A stretch of DNA of 64,000 bases, taken from contig NZ_JBHSAB010000002.1 of NCBI RefSeq assembly GCF_042649825.1, positions 62,001-126,000 on the forward strand, in the 5' to 3' direction. Source of the stretch: Legionella_C dresdenensis. Lineage in GTDB: Bacteria > Pseudomonadota > Gammaproteobacteria > Legionellales > Legionellaceae. Positions 41,849 to 50,469 of the stretch are shown here, one piece after another; position 1 is the first letter of the stretch; the number at the start of each line of letters is the position of its first letter. Under the pieces are notes generated by a model. It worked only from the letters and a program-made list of their open reading frames with translations. It was not told the origin of the DNA and searched no databases. The position numbers and the translations under genes were made by a program.

Positions 41849-43186
41849 GTGAAACCTCAGATCTCGCGCTTTATATTTATGGGCGATAGTTTAAGTGATC
41901 GCGGAACATTGGCTAAACGTTATATCCTCGGCTGTATTCCGATGGATAAACTAGCGGGATTAAGAGGATATTCGCCTCTTGGACGGTTCACAAATGGACT
42001 TGCCTGGAGTGATCATATAGCCGCAACGATTATTAATAAATTTATCATTGAAGACGCCCATGCCCGTGGCTTAACAGATTGTTGCGATATTGCCGATGCC
42101 GTCATTAATGATGATCAGAGAATAAGAAAATTACGGAAATTCAGTTATTCACTGGATGATAACCTCTATGTAAAATACAAAGATCGCGATTTTGTCAGAA
42201 ACTATAACCAGGGTGGTTTAACCGCGCATGATTATAGCTGGCTTCCCAGCACGAGCGTTACCCGTTTTTTTACCCGATTAATTGTTGCGACTCTTGAAGA
42301 AATGCGGCAACAACTTTTCGCTTATGATCGTGCCCAGAAGATTTCTAAAGAATATAAAGCGGAAACGCTGGTTATCGAATGGTCAGGGGCGAATGACCTG
42401 ATCACAGTCAATGATCATCCGTCAAAAAGAGTAGTCGATAAGGCCATTGCTGCCAGGCGAGAAAACATGGAGCAATTGGTCAAGCATGATTACCGTCATT
42501 TTGTGCTGTTTAACCTGCCTGATTTATCCTTGGCGCCGCGCTACCAGGCGCTTAGTGAAACAGAAAGGGCGAATGCTCATCGCTGGTCAATGTATTTTAA
42601 TCAACAACTTCAAGCTCTGCTTGAAGATTTAACGATTATGTACCCACACTGCTCATTCCATTTATTTGATGTCTGTACTTTATTTACTGAAATCTATAAT
42701 AATCCGGAGCGTTATGGATTTGAGCGGGCGAAGCTTACTGTACCCTATAAAGGTTCGGCTGATTTTCATATTAATCCAGATTCAACTTCAGCTGCTAGCG
42801 GATATATGTTTTGGGATGATGTCCATCCGGCCGCCGATGGTCATTCACTTCTGGCCGCAGGCTTTTATGATTTGTTGGAGCTTCTTTATAATTTTTCAAC
42901 ACCTGCGCCACAACCAGCGCCATTATTACCGTTGGTAATCAGTGAAGACAAGCTGAATAATGCTTATGTTCGGCGGTATCAGGACAAGGTTGGGCAGTCG
43001 CCGCATGGTTTTTTCAGCAAAACGCGGGCAAGGACGCCAAGAAGAACCCCGCAGGATGAGCCGCTCATGGTGATGCATAACATACTGACAGAGTCTGATA
43101 GCAGAGAGCAGAGTGAAACGGATTTACAGTTGCTCGATGACTGCCTGGTGAAAGCCAGGCAAGGCCGGGCGCCTAATATGGCATAG
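41849..43186 (+). CDS. SGNH/GDSL hydrolase, cytosolic-type, possible effector
   Basis: A 445-residue SGNH hydrolase. It starts at a GTG, chosen because AAGGAG stands seven bases upstream. Block I is FMGDSLSDRG with nucleophile S14, block III is EWSGANDLI with N182 near 180, and block V is DDVHPAADGH with D323 and H326. All catalytic residues are present. Unlike most bacterial lipolytic SGNH proteins it has no signal peptide, and residues 350-445 are a basic, Pro-rich extension (RTPRRTPQDEP). It may be an esterase, phospholipase A/acyltransferase or deacetylase; the substrate is unknown. Lack of a Sec signal plus the extra tail would fit type IV secretion. Confidence 0.8.
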   Translation: MKPQISRFIFMGDSLSDRGTLAKRYILGCIPMDKLAGLRGYSPLGRFTNGLAWSDHIAATIINKFIIEDAHARGLTDCCDIADAVINDDQRIRKLRKFSYSLDDNLYVKYKDRDFVRNYNQGGLTAHDYSWLPSTSVTRFFTRLIVATLEEMRQQLFAYDRAQKISKEYKAETLVIEWSGANDLITVNDHPSKRVVDKAIAARRENMEQLVKHDYRHFVLFNLPDLSLAPRYQALSETERANAHRWSMYFNQQLQALLEDLTIMYPHCSFHLFDVCTLFTEIYNNPERYGFERAKLTVPYKGSADFHINPDSTSAASGYMFWDDVHPAADGHSLLAAGFYDLLELLYNFSTPAPQPAPLLPLVISEDKLNNAYVRRYQDKVGQSPHGFFSKTRARTPRRTPQDEPLMVMHNILTESDSREQSETDLQLLDDCLVKARQGRAPNMA

Positions 43187-43191
43187 TGAGC

Positions 43192-43218
43192 AGAGGCCTG
43201 CAATCGGTGCAGGCCTCT
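43192..43218. terminator. Bidirectional terminator hairpin
   Basis: AGAGGCCTGCA-atcgg-TGCAGGCCTCT, perfect 11-bp arms, six bases after the SGNH gene stop and 30 bases before the end of the convergent malic-enzyme gene. It serves both genes; there is a short T-rich run on the malic side. Confidence 0.75.
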
Positions 43219-43248
43219 GAATATACGGAGAGCAGGCTGGCTGGCGAG

Positions 43249-44931
43249 TTATTTTTTTAATTTATAGGTCGGGTATTCCGGCACCCAGATGTGCTCTTTA
43301 AGACATTGCTCAATTTGCTCATCGCTACGGAAATCGGCCAGACCAGATTTCACGGCCTCTTTAGCTACGGCAAGCGCCACCTGGTAAGAGACTTCGCGCA
43401 CGTCTGTCAGCGGCGGTAACAAATTGGCTTTCGGATCGTGACGGGCAGGAGAGCAGCTGGCGAGCGCTTTTGCTGCAACCATAAACATTTTATCGGTGAC
43501 GCGTCGGGCCTGAATTGCAATTAAACCAAGGCCCATACCGGGGAAAATATAGACATTATTGGTTTGATCGACTCTGAATGGCTGGCCATTTTTAGTGATA
43601 TTGCCAAATGGACTTCCGGTACCGATAACTGCGCGATTATCTGTCCAGGCCATTAAATCATCTGGTATGGCTTCACTGTGGGTAATGGGGTTTGATAACG
43701 GCATAATAATAGGTTGCTTAACATGGGATGCCATTTCCCGAATCAAGTGCTCGTTAAATAATCCGGCTTGTCCTGAAACACCGAGCAAGGCATTAGGATG
43801 AAGGTTTTTAATCACTTCGGCAAGGCTGATATTGCTTTTATCTGCGCATTCCCAATGAGCAAGGCTTTGTTGTGATTTTAATAGTTTTTGCTGAAACGGC
43901 AATAAACCGGTCATGCCTTCCTGCAGCAGGCCATACCGATCAACCATGTAAATCTGGTCACGCGCTTTTTGTTCGCTGATGCCGTCTTCCATCATGGCAT
44001 GGACTATGAGATCGGCAATTCCGCAGCCAGCAGTTCCCGCTCCAACAATAACAATTTTCTGTTCATGTAAAGGGATGCCGGTAACCTGAACGGCTGAAAG
44101 CAGCGTGCCAGTGGCAATGGCTGCGGTTCCCTGAACGTCATCATTAAACGTACATAATTGGTCACGGTATTTATCCAATAACCGGGTTGCATTTTGCAGA
44201 GCAAAATCTTCCCATTGCAGTAATATATTGGGGAAACGTTTTTTTACCGCCGTAATAAAGGCTTCGATAAAATCATCATAATCCTGGCCGCGGACGCGTT
44301 CATGACGCCAGCCGATATATAACGGATCGTTAATTAAATTGGTATTATTGGTTCCTGTATCAAGCAGTATGGGCAGAGTTTGAGACGGATGTATGCCAGA
44401 GCAGGCGCAATATAAAGCCAGTTTTCCGATGGGAATGCCCATCCCGCCCGCGCCTTGGTCGCCCAATCCCAGAATGCGCTCGCCATCAGAAACGACAATC
44501 GCTTTAACGTTGTCAAAGCGAGGATTTGCCAGGATCTCATCAATGCGGTCTTTATTGGGATAAGAGATAAAAACCCCACGCGGACGGCGATATATATGGC
44601 TAAATGTCTGACAGGCCTCACCGACAGTAGGCGTGTAAACGATGGGCATGATTTCGGTGATGTGCTCATCCACCAGGCTGTAATAAAGAGTTTCATTAGA
44701 ATCTTGCAGATCACGTAAATACATATATTTTTCAAGATCGGTTTTTTTGTTGGTAAATGCTTCGTATGATCGCGCCCGTTGCTGAGTAATCGTGCTTTCT
44801 TCTGGCGGCAATAAACCGTGCAGTTTTAGTTCAGATCGCTCTTCGCCGCTGAATGCTGTACCTTTGTTAAGAAGGGGGTTAAGAATTACTGCGTAATCAG
44901 TGACATTGATTTCCTTGATATTTTTAGCCAT
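43249..44931 (-). CDS. maeA: NAD-dependent malic enzyme
   Basis: A 560-residue malate dehydrogenase (oxaloacetate-decarboxylating), close to E. coli MaeA (565). It converts malate to pyruvate with reduction of NAD. Landmarks: LPIVYTPTVGEACQ-like (catalytic Tyr), 'FISYPNKDRIDEIL', 'VVSDGERILGLGDQGAGGMG' (metal and Lys region), 'NDDVQGTAAIATG' and the Rossmann loop IVIVGAGTAGCGIADL. I use the ATG at 44931 (MAKNIKEINVTDY), with GGAG about nine bases upstream; the longer frame to 44994 lacks one. Single gene, ending at a shared terminator. Confidence 0.92.
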   Translation of the reverse strand: MAKNIKEINVTDYAVILNPLLNKGTAFSGEERSELKLHGLLPPEESTITQQRARSYEAFTNKKTDLEKYMYLRDLQDSNETLYYSLVDEHITEIMPIVYTPTVGEACQTFSHIYRRPRGVFISYPNKDRIDEILANPRFDNVKAIVVSDGERILGLGDQGAGGMGIPIGKLALYCACSGIHPSQTLPILLDTGTNNTNLINDPLYIGWRHERVRGQDYDDFIEAFITAVKKRFPNILLQWEDFALQNATRLLDKYRDQLCTFNDDVQGTAAIATGTLLSAVQVTGIPLHEQKIVIVGAGTAGCGIADLIVHAMMEDGISEQKARDQIYMVDRYGLLQEGMTGLLPFQQKLLKSQQSLAHWECADKSNISLAEVIKNLHPNALLGVSGQAGLFNEHLIREMASHVKQPIIMPLSNPITHSEAIPDDLMAWTDNRAVIGTGSPFGNITKNGQPFRVDQTNNVYIFPGMGLGLIAIQARRVTDKMFMVAAKALASCSPARHDPKANLLPPLTDVREVSYQVALAVAKEAVKSGLADFRSDEQIEQCLKEHIWVPEYPTYKLKK

Positions 44932-45030
44932 TTGCCGCCGCTCCATATGCGATTTGCATGTTTTAACAATAGTAGTATTTGGCGGATTTGACAAGAAGGA
45001 AGAGGGCGGAATTTATATAACTCAAGAAGG

Positions 45031-45314
45031 TTGGGCTGTAAAGCCCATGGCCGTCAAGCTAAGCCAGGTACACAGGAAATTAGAATAGTAAATGTACAAA
45101 ATTCCTTAACTGCCTGCTATGGGTTTTACAGCACATNNNNNNNNNNNNNNNNNNNNNNNNNNNNNNNNNNNNNNNNNNNNNNNNNNNNNNCGAAGGCGTG
45201 GCACTGTATCACAGGCTTCGAGACAGCGCTAAAGCGCTTCCTCAGCCCGAACGATATTGTGAAATGTAGAAATTTAATTCCTTAGCTTGACGGCTATGGG
45301 CTGTAAAGCCCAAC
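45031..45314. repeat. Composite inverted-repeat element with palindromic repeat copy 2
   Basis: The outer arms 45031-45064 (starting GTTGGGCTGTAAAGCCCATG) and 45281-45314 are inverted with two or three mismatches. Inside, 45191-45255 is the right half of the palindromic repeat seen at 531-628. The left half of that palindrome falls exactly in the run of N. The 44932-45330 gap holds nothing else. Confidence 0.65.
45137..45190. other. Assembly gap, 54 N
   Basis: 54 undetermined bases. They replace the left arm of a hairpin whose right arm is present, so the gap is probably a sequencing stop in a stable foldback, and the true length may differ. Confidence 0.95.
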
Positions 45315-45330
45315 ACATCAATTCTAGATA

Positions 45331-45909
45331 TTAAGCATCAGCCTGATAAGCTTCTGCCCCAATCTGAATTTTCACCTCATCGCCAATATTCGGCAGATAC
45401 GCTTTGATGCCAAAATCAGAACGCTTTAACACGGTATTAGCACTGAAACCAACCGTCATTTTATTAGTAACCGGATTTTTACCAGTCCGATTTAATTTAA
45501 CATTCAGTGAAATTGGCTCGCTTCTGCCATGTAAAGTTAAAATGCCATCAACACGTGCAGTACTGCTATTGATCAACTCGACACGATTGCTTTCAAACTT
45601 GGCGATTGGGAATTGGGCAATATTAAAAAATTGCTTGTCCTTCAATTCGCTATCCAGTTTTGGCAAACCAGTGATCAAATCAGCAAGGTTAATGGTTGCA
45701 ACTACTTTACTATTCTGCGGATTTTCTTTATCCAGAGTCAACTCGCCATTAACAAACCATTTGCCAGTCTGATTTGAAAAACCAAAATGTTCAACCTGCC
45801 ACTGCACATAGCTGTGTTGATTGTCAAAAATGAATTTTTCAGCAGTATCCGCAGAAATGGGCAGAGCAAATAACAAATTTAATACCAGACAAGTCACAAT
45901 GCGTTTCAC
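45331..45909 (-). CDS. YceI family periplasmic protein
   Basis: A 192-residue precursor. Residues 1-20 are a signal peptide (cleavage after the Ala in LPISADT). The rest is a lipocalin-like beta barrel of the YceI family, with 'FIFDNQHSYVQWQVEHFGFS', 'VVATINLADLITG', 'FFNIAQFPIAKFES' and 'VDGILTLHGRSEPISL' in the usual order. Family members bind polyisoprenoids or quinone-like lipids in the periplasm and are often induced by stress. Length is standard. Single gene with its own leader, divergent from the following dehydrogenase gene. Confidence 0.9.
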   Translation of the reverse strand: MKRIVTCLVLNLLFALPISADTAEKFIFDNQHSYVQWQVEHFGFSNQTGKWFVNGELTLDKENPQNSKVVATINLADLITGLPKLDSELKDKQFFNIAQFPIAKFESNRVELINSSTARVDGILTLHGRSEPISLNVKLNRTGKNPVTNKMTVGFSANTVLKRSDFGIKAYLPNIGDEVKIQIGAEAYQADA

Positions 45910-46054
45910 AATATCTCCTAATCCTTAATAAACCCGGCGGCAATAGTATAAATATATCTGACAGTTTGGCAATTACCGGGATCGATTGTTTTTCCGGCAT
46001 TATATGCAATCAGAATTGTCAAAAAAATTGAGTTGATTTTTGTCACAATATATG

Positions 46055-46063
46055 TGCTATACT
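46055..46063 (+). promoter_or_regulatory. Extended -10 element before the SDR gene
   Basis: TGC-TATACT (46055-46063), an extended -10. A weak -35 TTGATT (46033-46038) is 19 bp away, so the TG extension probably carries the promoter. The leader is about 50 bases. Confidence 0.4.
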
Positions 46064-46119
46064 GATTGATATGTAAAAAAGGGATTTTTACGGAAAAACA
46101 ATAAATGACGAGGTGAGTT

Positions 46120-46977
46120 ATGCAACATAATCAGCAAATGCCGCCCCAACATCAGGCACGCCAACCTGGCATTGAAAAAAAAATGGAACCGAAGCCGGTT
46201 TATTTATCCCCGAATTATCAGGGCAGTAATAAACTGAAAGATAAAGTAGCTATTATTACTGGCGGTGACAGTGGAATTGGCCGTGCAGTGGCCTGTGCTT
46301 TTGTGTTAGAGGGGGCGCGGGTTGTTATTCAATATTTGAATGAGCATGAAGACGCTCAGGAAACGGAACAGATTATCAATGACATTGGCGGGGAATGTTT
46401 GTTAATTCCAGCGAATCTGCAGTCACATGACGCCTGCCAGCAAGTTGTTCAGAGAGCGATTGAGAAATACCATAAACTCGATATTCTGGTAAATAATTGC
46501 GCTGAACAGCACGTTAAAAAGCACATAGAGGAAATCAGTTGCGAACAATTGGAAGCAACCTTTAAAACCAACTTTTTCTCCTATTTTTATATGATTGCAT
46601 CCGCCATGCCTCATTTAAAACAAGGCGCAGCTATTATTAATACGACTTCTGTGACTGCTTATAAAGGCAGTGGCGGGCTTATTGATTATTCTGCAACCAA
46701 AGGTGCGATTGTTGCTTTAACCCGCTCCCTTTCACAAAATCTGGTTAAACAGGGAATTCGGGTCAATGCGGTAGCGCCAGGACCCATATGGACCCCCTTA
46801 ATTCCGGCAAGTTTCAGTGCTGAAGAAGTGGCGGAGTTTGGCGCCCAAGTACCTATGCAGCGGCCGGGGCAACCTGCAGAAATTGCGCCTTCATTTGTTT
46901 TTCTGGCAAGTGAGGATTCATCCTATATGACTGGCCAGGTTCTACATCCTAATGGCGGTGTTATCGTTAACAGTTAA
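46120..46977 (+). CDS. Short-chain dehydrogenase/reductase (YghA-like)
   Basis: A 285-residue SDR oxidoreductase of the longer type with a 40-residue N-terminal lead (MPPQHQARQPGIEKKMEPKP), as in YghA/YdaD stress proteins. The cofactor loop is TGGDSGIGRAVA; NNCAEQ takes the place of the NNAG motif (a Cys for Ala change). The catalytic residues are Ser in 'INTTSVTAYKG' and Y-x-x-x-K in YSATKGA. The ribosome site GAGGTGA lies upstream of the ATG. The substrate is unknown; relatives are induced by general stress. Fourteen bases after its stop comes the hemerythrin-like gene, so the two form a small operon. Confidence 0.88.
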   Translation: MQHNQQMPPQHQARQPGIEKKMEPKPVYLSPNYQGSNKLKDKVAIITGGDSGIGRAVACAFVLEGARVVIQYLNEHEDAQETEQIINDIGGECLLIPANLQSHDACQQVVQRAIEKYHKLDILVNNCAEQHVKKHIEEISCEQLEATFKTNFFSYFYMIASAMPHLKQGAAIINTTSVTAYKGSGGLIDYSATKGAIVALTRSLSQNLVKQGIRVNAVAPGPIWTPLIPASFSAEEVAEFGAQVPMQRPGQPAEIAPSFVFLASEDSSYMTGQVLHPNGGVIVNS

Positions 46978-46990
46978 TCGGGGGGATGCC

Positions 46991-47461
46991 ATGAGTATTT
47001 ATACCTATTTGAAACATGATCACAAAGAAGTAAAAGATATTATTCAGCAAATTGAAGATTTAAAATCGTCAGATACCGAGCAACGTGATGAATTATTTAA
47101 TAAGTTAAAAACCAAAGTCAAAGTGCATAGTGATGCAGAAGATAAAATTTTTTATAAACCGTTAAGTAAAGACAAAGAAACCAAAGATGAAATTCCTCAT
47201 GCCCGTGAGGAGCATGCGGAGGTTGAGGAAATGCTTGACAGGTTATCAGATACTTCACTTCGGGGAGCGGCCTGGAATCAGCTTTTTAAGCATATGTCTC
47301 AGGCACTGTTGCACCATATTGAGGAAGAAGAAAACGAAATTTTTCCTGATGCCAGGAAAACCCTTTCTACTGCAGAGGCCAATGAAATGGAATCGGCCAT
47401 GAAAGCGGAGAAAAAGAAAGTTAAGGATCATCTGAATATTGAATTGCGGGGCGAAGAATAA
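46991..47461 (+). CDS. Hemerythrin HHE domain protein
   Basis: A 156-residue helical-bundle protein. Start at the ATG 46991, with GGGGGA directly upstream; an in-frame ATG at 46952 lies inside the upstream gene. Iron-ligand pattern: H9/H11 in LKHDHKEV, H-x-x-x-E in KVHSDAEDKIFY, EEHAEVEEML, and HHIEEEENEIFP. This is the two-helix-repeat HHE cation-binding arrangement. It probably binds a di-iron centre and senses or handles oxygen or reactive oxygen/nitrogen. The C-terminus is Lys-rich. Together with the preceding stress-type dehydrogenase it suggests a redox-stress operon. Confidence 0.87.
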   Translation: MSIYTYLKHDHKEVKDIIQQIEDLKSSDTEQRDELFNKLKTKVKVHSDAEDKIFYKPLSKDKETKDEIPHAREEHAEVEEMLDRLSDTSLRGAAWNQLFKHMSQALLHHIEEEENEIFPDARKTLSTAEANEMESAMKAEKKKVKDHLNIELRGEE

Positions 47462-47496
47462 TGCTCCAAATGTGAAACAACATATTCAATTCTATT

Positions 47497-47529
47497 GTAG
47501 CCTGGGTGCAGCGAAGCGAAACCCAGGTT
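47497..47529. repeat. GTAGCCTGGGT hairpin repeat
   Basis: CCTGGGT (47501-47507) and ACCCAGG (47521-47527) enclose GCAGCGAAGCGAA. The layout copies the outer arm of the 2.2-kb modular repeat (GTAGCCTTGATGCAGCGAAG), and a related copy lies near 58786. It follows the hemerythrin gene and may terminate it. Confidence 0.5.
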
Positions 47530-47623
47530 CCGGTTGTGCGAAAAAATGCAGAACCCAAATAATTGACGAAAATCTGAATTTTATGCATCATGCCAATAGA
47601 AAAATTCTTTATTAGGCATACAC

Positions 47624-48886
47624 TTGACTCAGATAAACACCCAATCCGCGCTTCTTGAGCAACCCATAGCAGCCGAAGAATCCGTCAGTATTGCACGCAC
47701 AGGCCGTTTCGAGGCGCTTGATCTGCAGCGCGGCATGATTATGACCCTGATGGCGCTTGCACATTCGCGCGAATATTCCAGTGATCCCTATACTAACTCC
47801 AGTTGGCAGGTCACTTCGGCATGGAAAGGCCACAACTGGCTTGACGCCTTGCAACAAGTGATCGTAGGGTCAGGCGTGGCAGGCGGTTTTTTTATGATGA
47901 TGGGCGTTGGCATCTTTTTTCTCTGGCATTCGTGGTTAAAAGATGGCCGTACTCCGAAAGAAATTTTCAATTATTTGTTTCTGCGCGGCTCGTTGCTGGT
48001 TTTATTGCAGCTAACAATCCTTGAGGGATTTGAATTAGTCTCGTCTGATAAACCATTTTTCCTATATGCCGGTGTCTTTATGACATTGGGATTATGCATG
48101 ATGGGTGCAGCCTGTTGCATGCGTCTGATTGCTTATCTGAAACATAAAATCCCTGACATGCCCTGGGAGTACATTGTTCCGCTGGTAGTTATTGTAACCA
48201 TAACTCTGACTATGCAAATATTAGTGGGCAATCTGCAAGCTGAAAAATTACAGCCTACCTTTAATCAGGTTATTTTTCTGATAACCGGAAACACTTACTA
48301 TAACGGGATTTTGCTCGAAATCAATTACACGCCGATACCCTGGTTTCCAGCAGTTGCCATGGGCTTGATTGTAGGCAAAATACTGCAGCCAAGAAATGCA
48401 GGCAGCATGCGGCAGTTAAAAAATCTGGCTTTTGGATTAGTGGCCGCCTGGTTTATCCTGCGTACCGCAACACTGACTGGCTGGTTACATGCCGGCGATT
48501 ATAAACAGCTTGCTGACAGTCAGGATATTAGCTGGATTTCCTGGTTTTGCGCCTCAAAACATCCGCCCTCTATCGAGTATTTTTTATGGGCGTGCGGTAT
48601 GAATTTATCAGGGATTGTTCTGTGGTATAAAGTCAGTCAATCATGGCCCGCGGTATTTGATAAATTTCGCTTTTTAAAAATATTGGCGCAATGCGCGTTG
48701 TTTTTCTTTGTTGTCCATTGGTTTGTATATTTTGGATTATCGTTATTGCTTCCTGAAAAATTAACTACCCCTATGCCGCAAATTGGTTTTTGGCTGGTTG
48801 GTATGATAGTGTTGTTTTATTTATGCAGACGCTTCCACGCCTTTAAGTTCAGACAATCAAAATATTCATGGTGGCGGATGTTCTAA
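47624..48886 (+). CDS. Multi-pass membrane protein, heparan-alpha-glucosaminide N-acetyltransferase-like (DUF1624)
   Basis: A 420-residue inner-membrane protein with about ten hydrophobic segments. Near the N-terminus RFEALDLQRGMIMTLMALAH matches the 'R-x-x-x-L-D-x-x-R-G' signature of the HGSNAT/DUF1624 acyltransferase group, followed by the membrane-embedded 'GGFFMMMGVGIFFLW'. Relatives move acetyl groups across the membrane to sugars. The first in-frame start is the TTG at 47624 with a weak site; the next ATG falls inside the signature, so translation from the TTG is the best choice. Substrate unknown. It precedes the efflux operon by 24 bases on the same strand and could belong to it. Confidence 0.75.
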   Translation: MTQINTQSALLEQPIAAEESVSIARTGRFEALDLQRGMIMTLMALAHSREYSSDPYTNSSWQVTSAWKGHNWLDALQQVIVGSGVAGGFFMMMGVGIFFLWHSWLKDGRTPKEIFNYLFLRGSLLVLLQLTILEGFELVSSDKPFFLYAGVFMTLGLCMMGAACCMRLIAYLKHKIPDMPWEYIVPLVVIVTITLTMQILVGNLQAEKLQPTFNQVIFLITGNTYYNGILLEINYTPIPWFPAVAMGLIVGKILQPRNAGSMRQLKNLAFGLVAAWFILRTATLTGWLHAGDYKQLADSQDISWISWFCASKHPPSIEYFLWACGMNLSGIVLWYKVSQSWPAVFDKFRFLKILAQCALFFFVVHWFVYFGLSLLLPEKLTTPMPQIGFWLVGMIVLFYLCRRFHAFKFRQSKYSWWRMF

Positions 48887-48910
48887 AATACGATCAGGGA
48901 TGATTGATCT

Positions 48911-50464
48911 ATGTTAAGGATTTTTATATTTGCTGTATGCCTCCTTCTCAGTGCCTGTATGGTGGGACCAGACTATAAGGAGCCGCAAAAGCCGGTCGCA
49001 GAGCATTGGTTGGCCAAAAGCCCGGCAATCAAGGAAGCCCCCGTCAGGAATGCCAACTGGTGGAAAGTTTTTCGTGATCCAACCCTGACCAGCATCATTC
49101 ATCAGGGTTACAGCAATAGCCTGACAGTTCAAATTGCTGGCGTTCGTGTTTTGCAAGCCCGGGCCCAACTTGCACAATCCGTAGGCGAGCTTTATCCGCA
49201 GCAACAAGCGATTACAGGTAATTATAATTATCAACGCATAGGCGGCGGTTTTTTACAGGGACTTATTCCCTCAAGCTTTGAGACCGCGTCTTTAGGTGCT
49301 TCAGCCAGTTGGGAGCTGGATTTCTGGGGTAAGTACCGCCGCGCTATCCGATCAAATGACGCAACATTCCTGGCATCGTTAGCGGCTTATGATAATGCCT
49401 TGGTCACCTTAACCTCGGATGTTGCCAGTACCTATATCAGTATTCGTACCACAGAAGAACAGATTCGAGTTACCAAAGCGAATATTCAGGTTCAGGCCAA
49501 CAGTCTGCAAATTGCTAATTCACGTTTTAATGCGGGTGAAACCAGTTTGCTTGATGTACAGCAGGCTAAAACCGAGCTTGCGTCGACACAGGCGAAGCTG
49601 CCTCCATTGATTGCAAGCCTGCAGAGCCAAAAGGATATTTTGGCCGTGTTACTTGGAACAGTACCGACTAATATTGACGGTATATTGAAAAAAAGCCGCG
49701 GTATTCCAATGGCTATCCAGCGTGTTGCTGTCGGCATCCCACTGGAAACGCTGGCGCAACGACCTGACATCTATCAGGCACGTCTTGAAGCAGTTGCCCA
49801 GTCAGAGGCTATAGGGGCGGTGAAAGCCAATCTTTATCCGGCGCTGTCGTTAGTCGGAACCTTTGCTTTTGCCGGTAATACGATAGGCTCATCCTCCATG
49901 AGCAATATGTTTAATTGGTCGCACCGGACAATAACCGCAGGCCCGTCGCTGACCTGGCCGATCCTGAACTATGGCCAGATTACCAATAGCGTCCGGGTAC
50001 AGGATGCGGTATTTCAGGAAGCGTTGTTGAATTACATCAATAAGGTTTTAAAAGCCCAGCAGGAAGTGCAGGATTATATCACGCGTTATGTCGAAGCAAT
50101 CAAAGCCGAGCGTAGTCTTGAGCAGGCAAATAGCTCCGCAGTCAAAGCGGTAAAGCTGGCGATTGTTCGTTATAAGGAAGGGCAGGCGAGTTATACCACC
50201 GTCCTTGATACCGAGCGTCAGCAATTACAAGTCCAGACCTCTTTAACCGATGCAAAAGGTGAAATCGGTAAAGCGCTGGTCGGGCTTTATCGCGCCCTGG
50301 GCGGTGGCTGGCAGATTCGCGGCTGTAATGACGTTATTTCGCCCAAAACCAAGGCTGATATGGCGGATCGAACAAATTGGGGTAATTTGCTGGAAAAACA
50401 AAACCACCAAAAGCCAGTCACTCCTGGCCAGCAAATTAAACAACTTTACGTACCAAACTGGTGA
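48911..50464 (+). CDS. RND efflux outer-membrane factor lipoprotein (NodT/OprM family)
   Basis: A 517-residue outer-membrane channel subunit. Residues 1-16 are a lipoprotein signal with lipobox LLSAC, giving an acylated Cys16 ahead of 'MVGPDYKEP', the standard opening of NodT-family channels. Two OEP repeats follow, with 'ASWELDFWGKYRRAI', 'RFNAGETSLLDVQQAKTELA', 'LAQRPDIYQARLEAVAQSEAIGAVKANLYP' and 'YKEGQASYTTVLDTERQQLQ'. As a trimer it forms the exit duct for the pump below. It overlaps the adaptor gene region at its stop (GTGA at 50461), so the operon is tightly coupled. The family and context make this assignment firm. Confidence 0.92.
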   Translation: MLRIFIFAVCLLLSACMVGPDYKEPQKPVAEHWLAKSPAIKEAPVRNANWWKVFRDPTLTSIIHQGYSNSLTVQIAGVRVLQARAQLAQSVGELYPQQQAITGNYNYQRIGGGFLQGLIPSSFETASLGASASWELDFWGKYRRAIRSNDATFLASLAAYDNALVTLTSDVASTYISIRTTEEQIRVTKANIQVQANSLQIANSRFNAGETSLLDVQQAKTELASTQAKLPPLIASLQSQKDILAVLLGTVPTNIDGILKKSRGIPMAIQRVAVGIPLETLAQRPDIYQARLEAVAQSEAIGAVKANLYPALSLVGTFAFAGNTIGSSSMSNMFNWSHRTITAGPSLTWPILNYGQITNSVRVQDAVFQEALLNYINKVLKAQQEVQDYITRYVEAIKAERSLEQANSSAVKAVKLAIVRYKEGQASYTTVLDTERQQLQVQTSLTDAKGEIGKALVGLYRALGGGWQIRGCNDVISPKTKADMADRTNWGNLLEKQNHQKPVTPGQQIKQLYVPNW

Positions 50465-50469
50465 TAAGC

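Noticed and set aside
45031..45285. Open frame across the N gap
   Set aside because: It depends on the unknown bases and lies in an inverted repeat; no protein-like sequence on either side.
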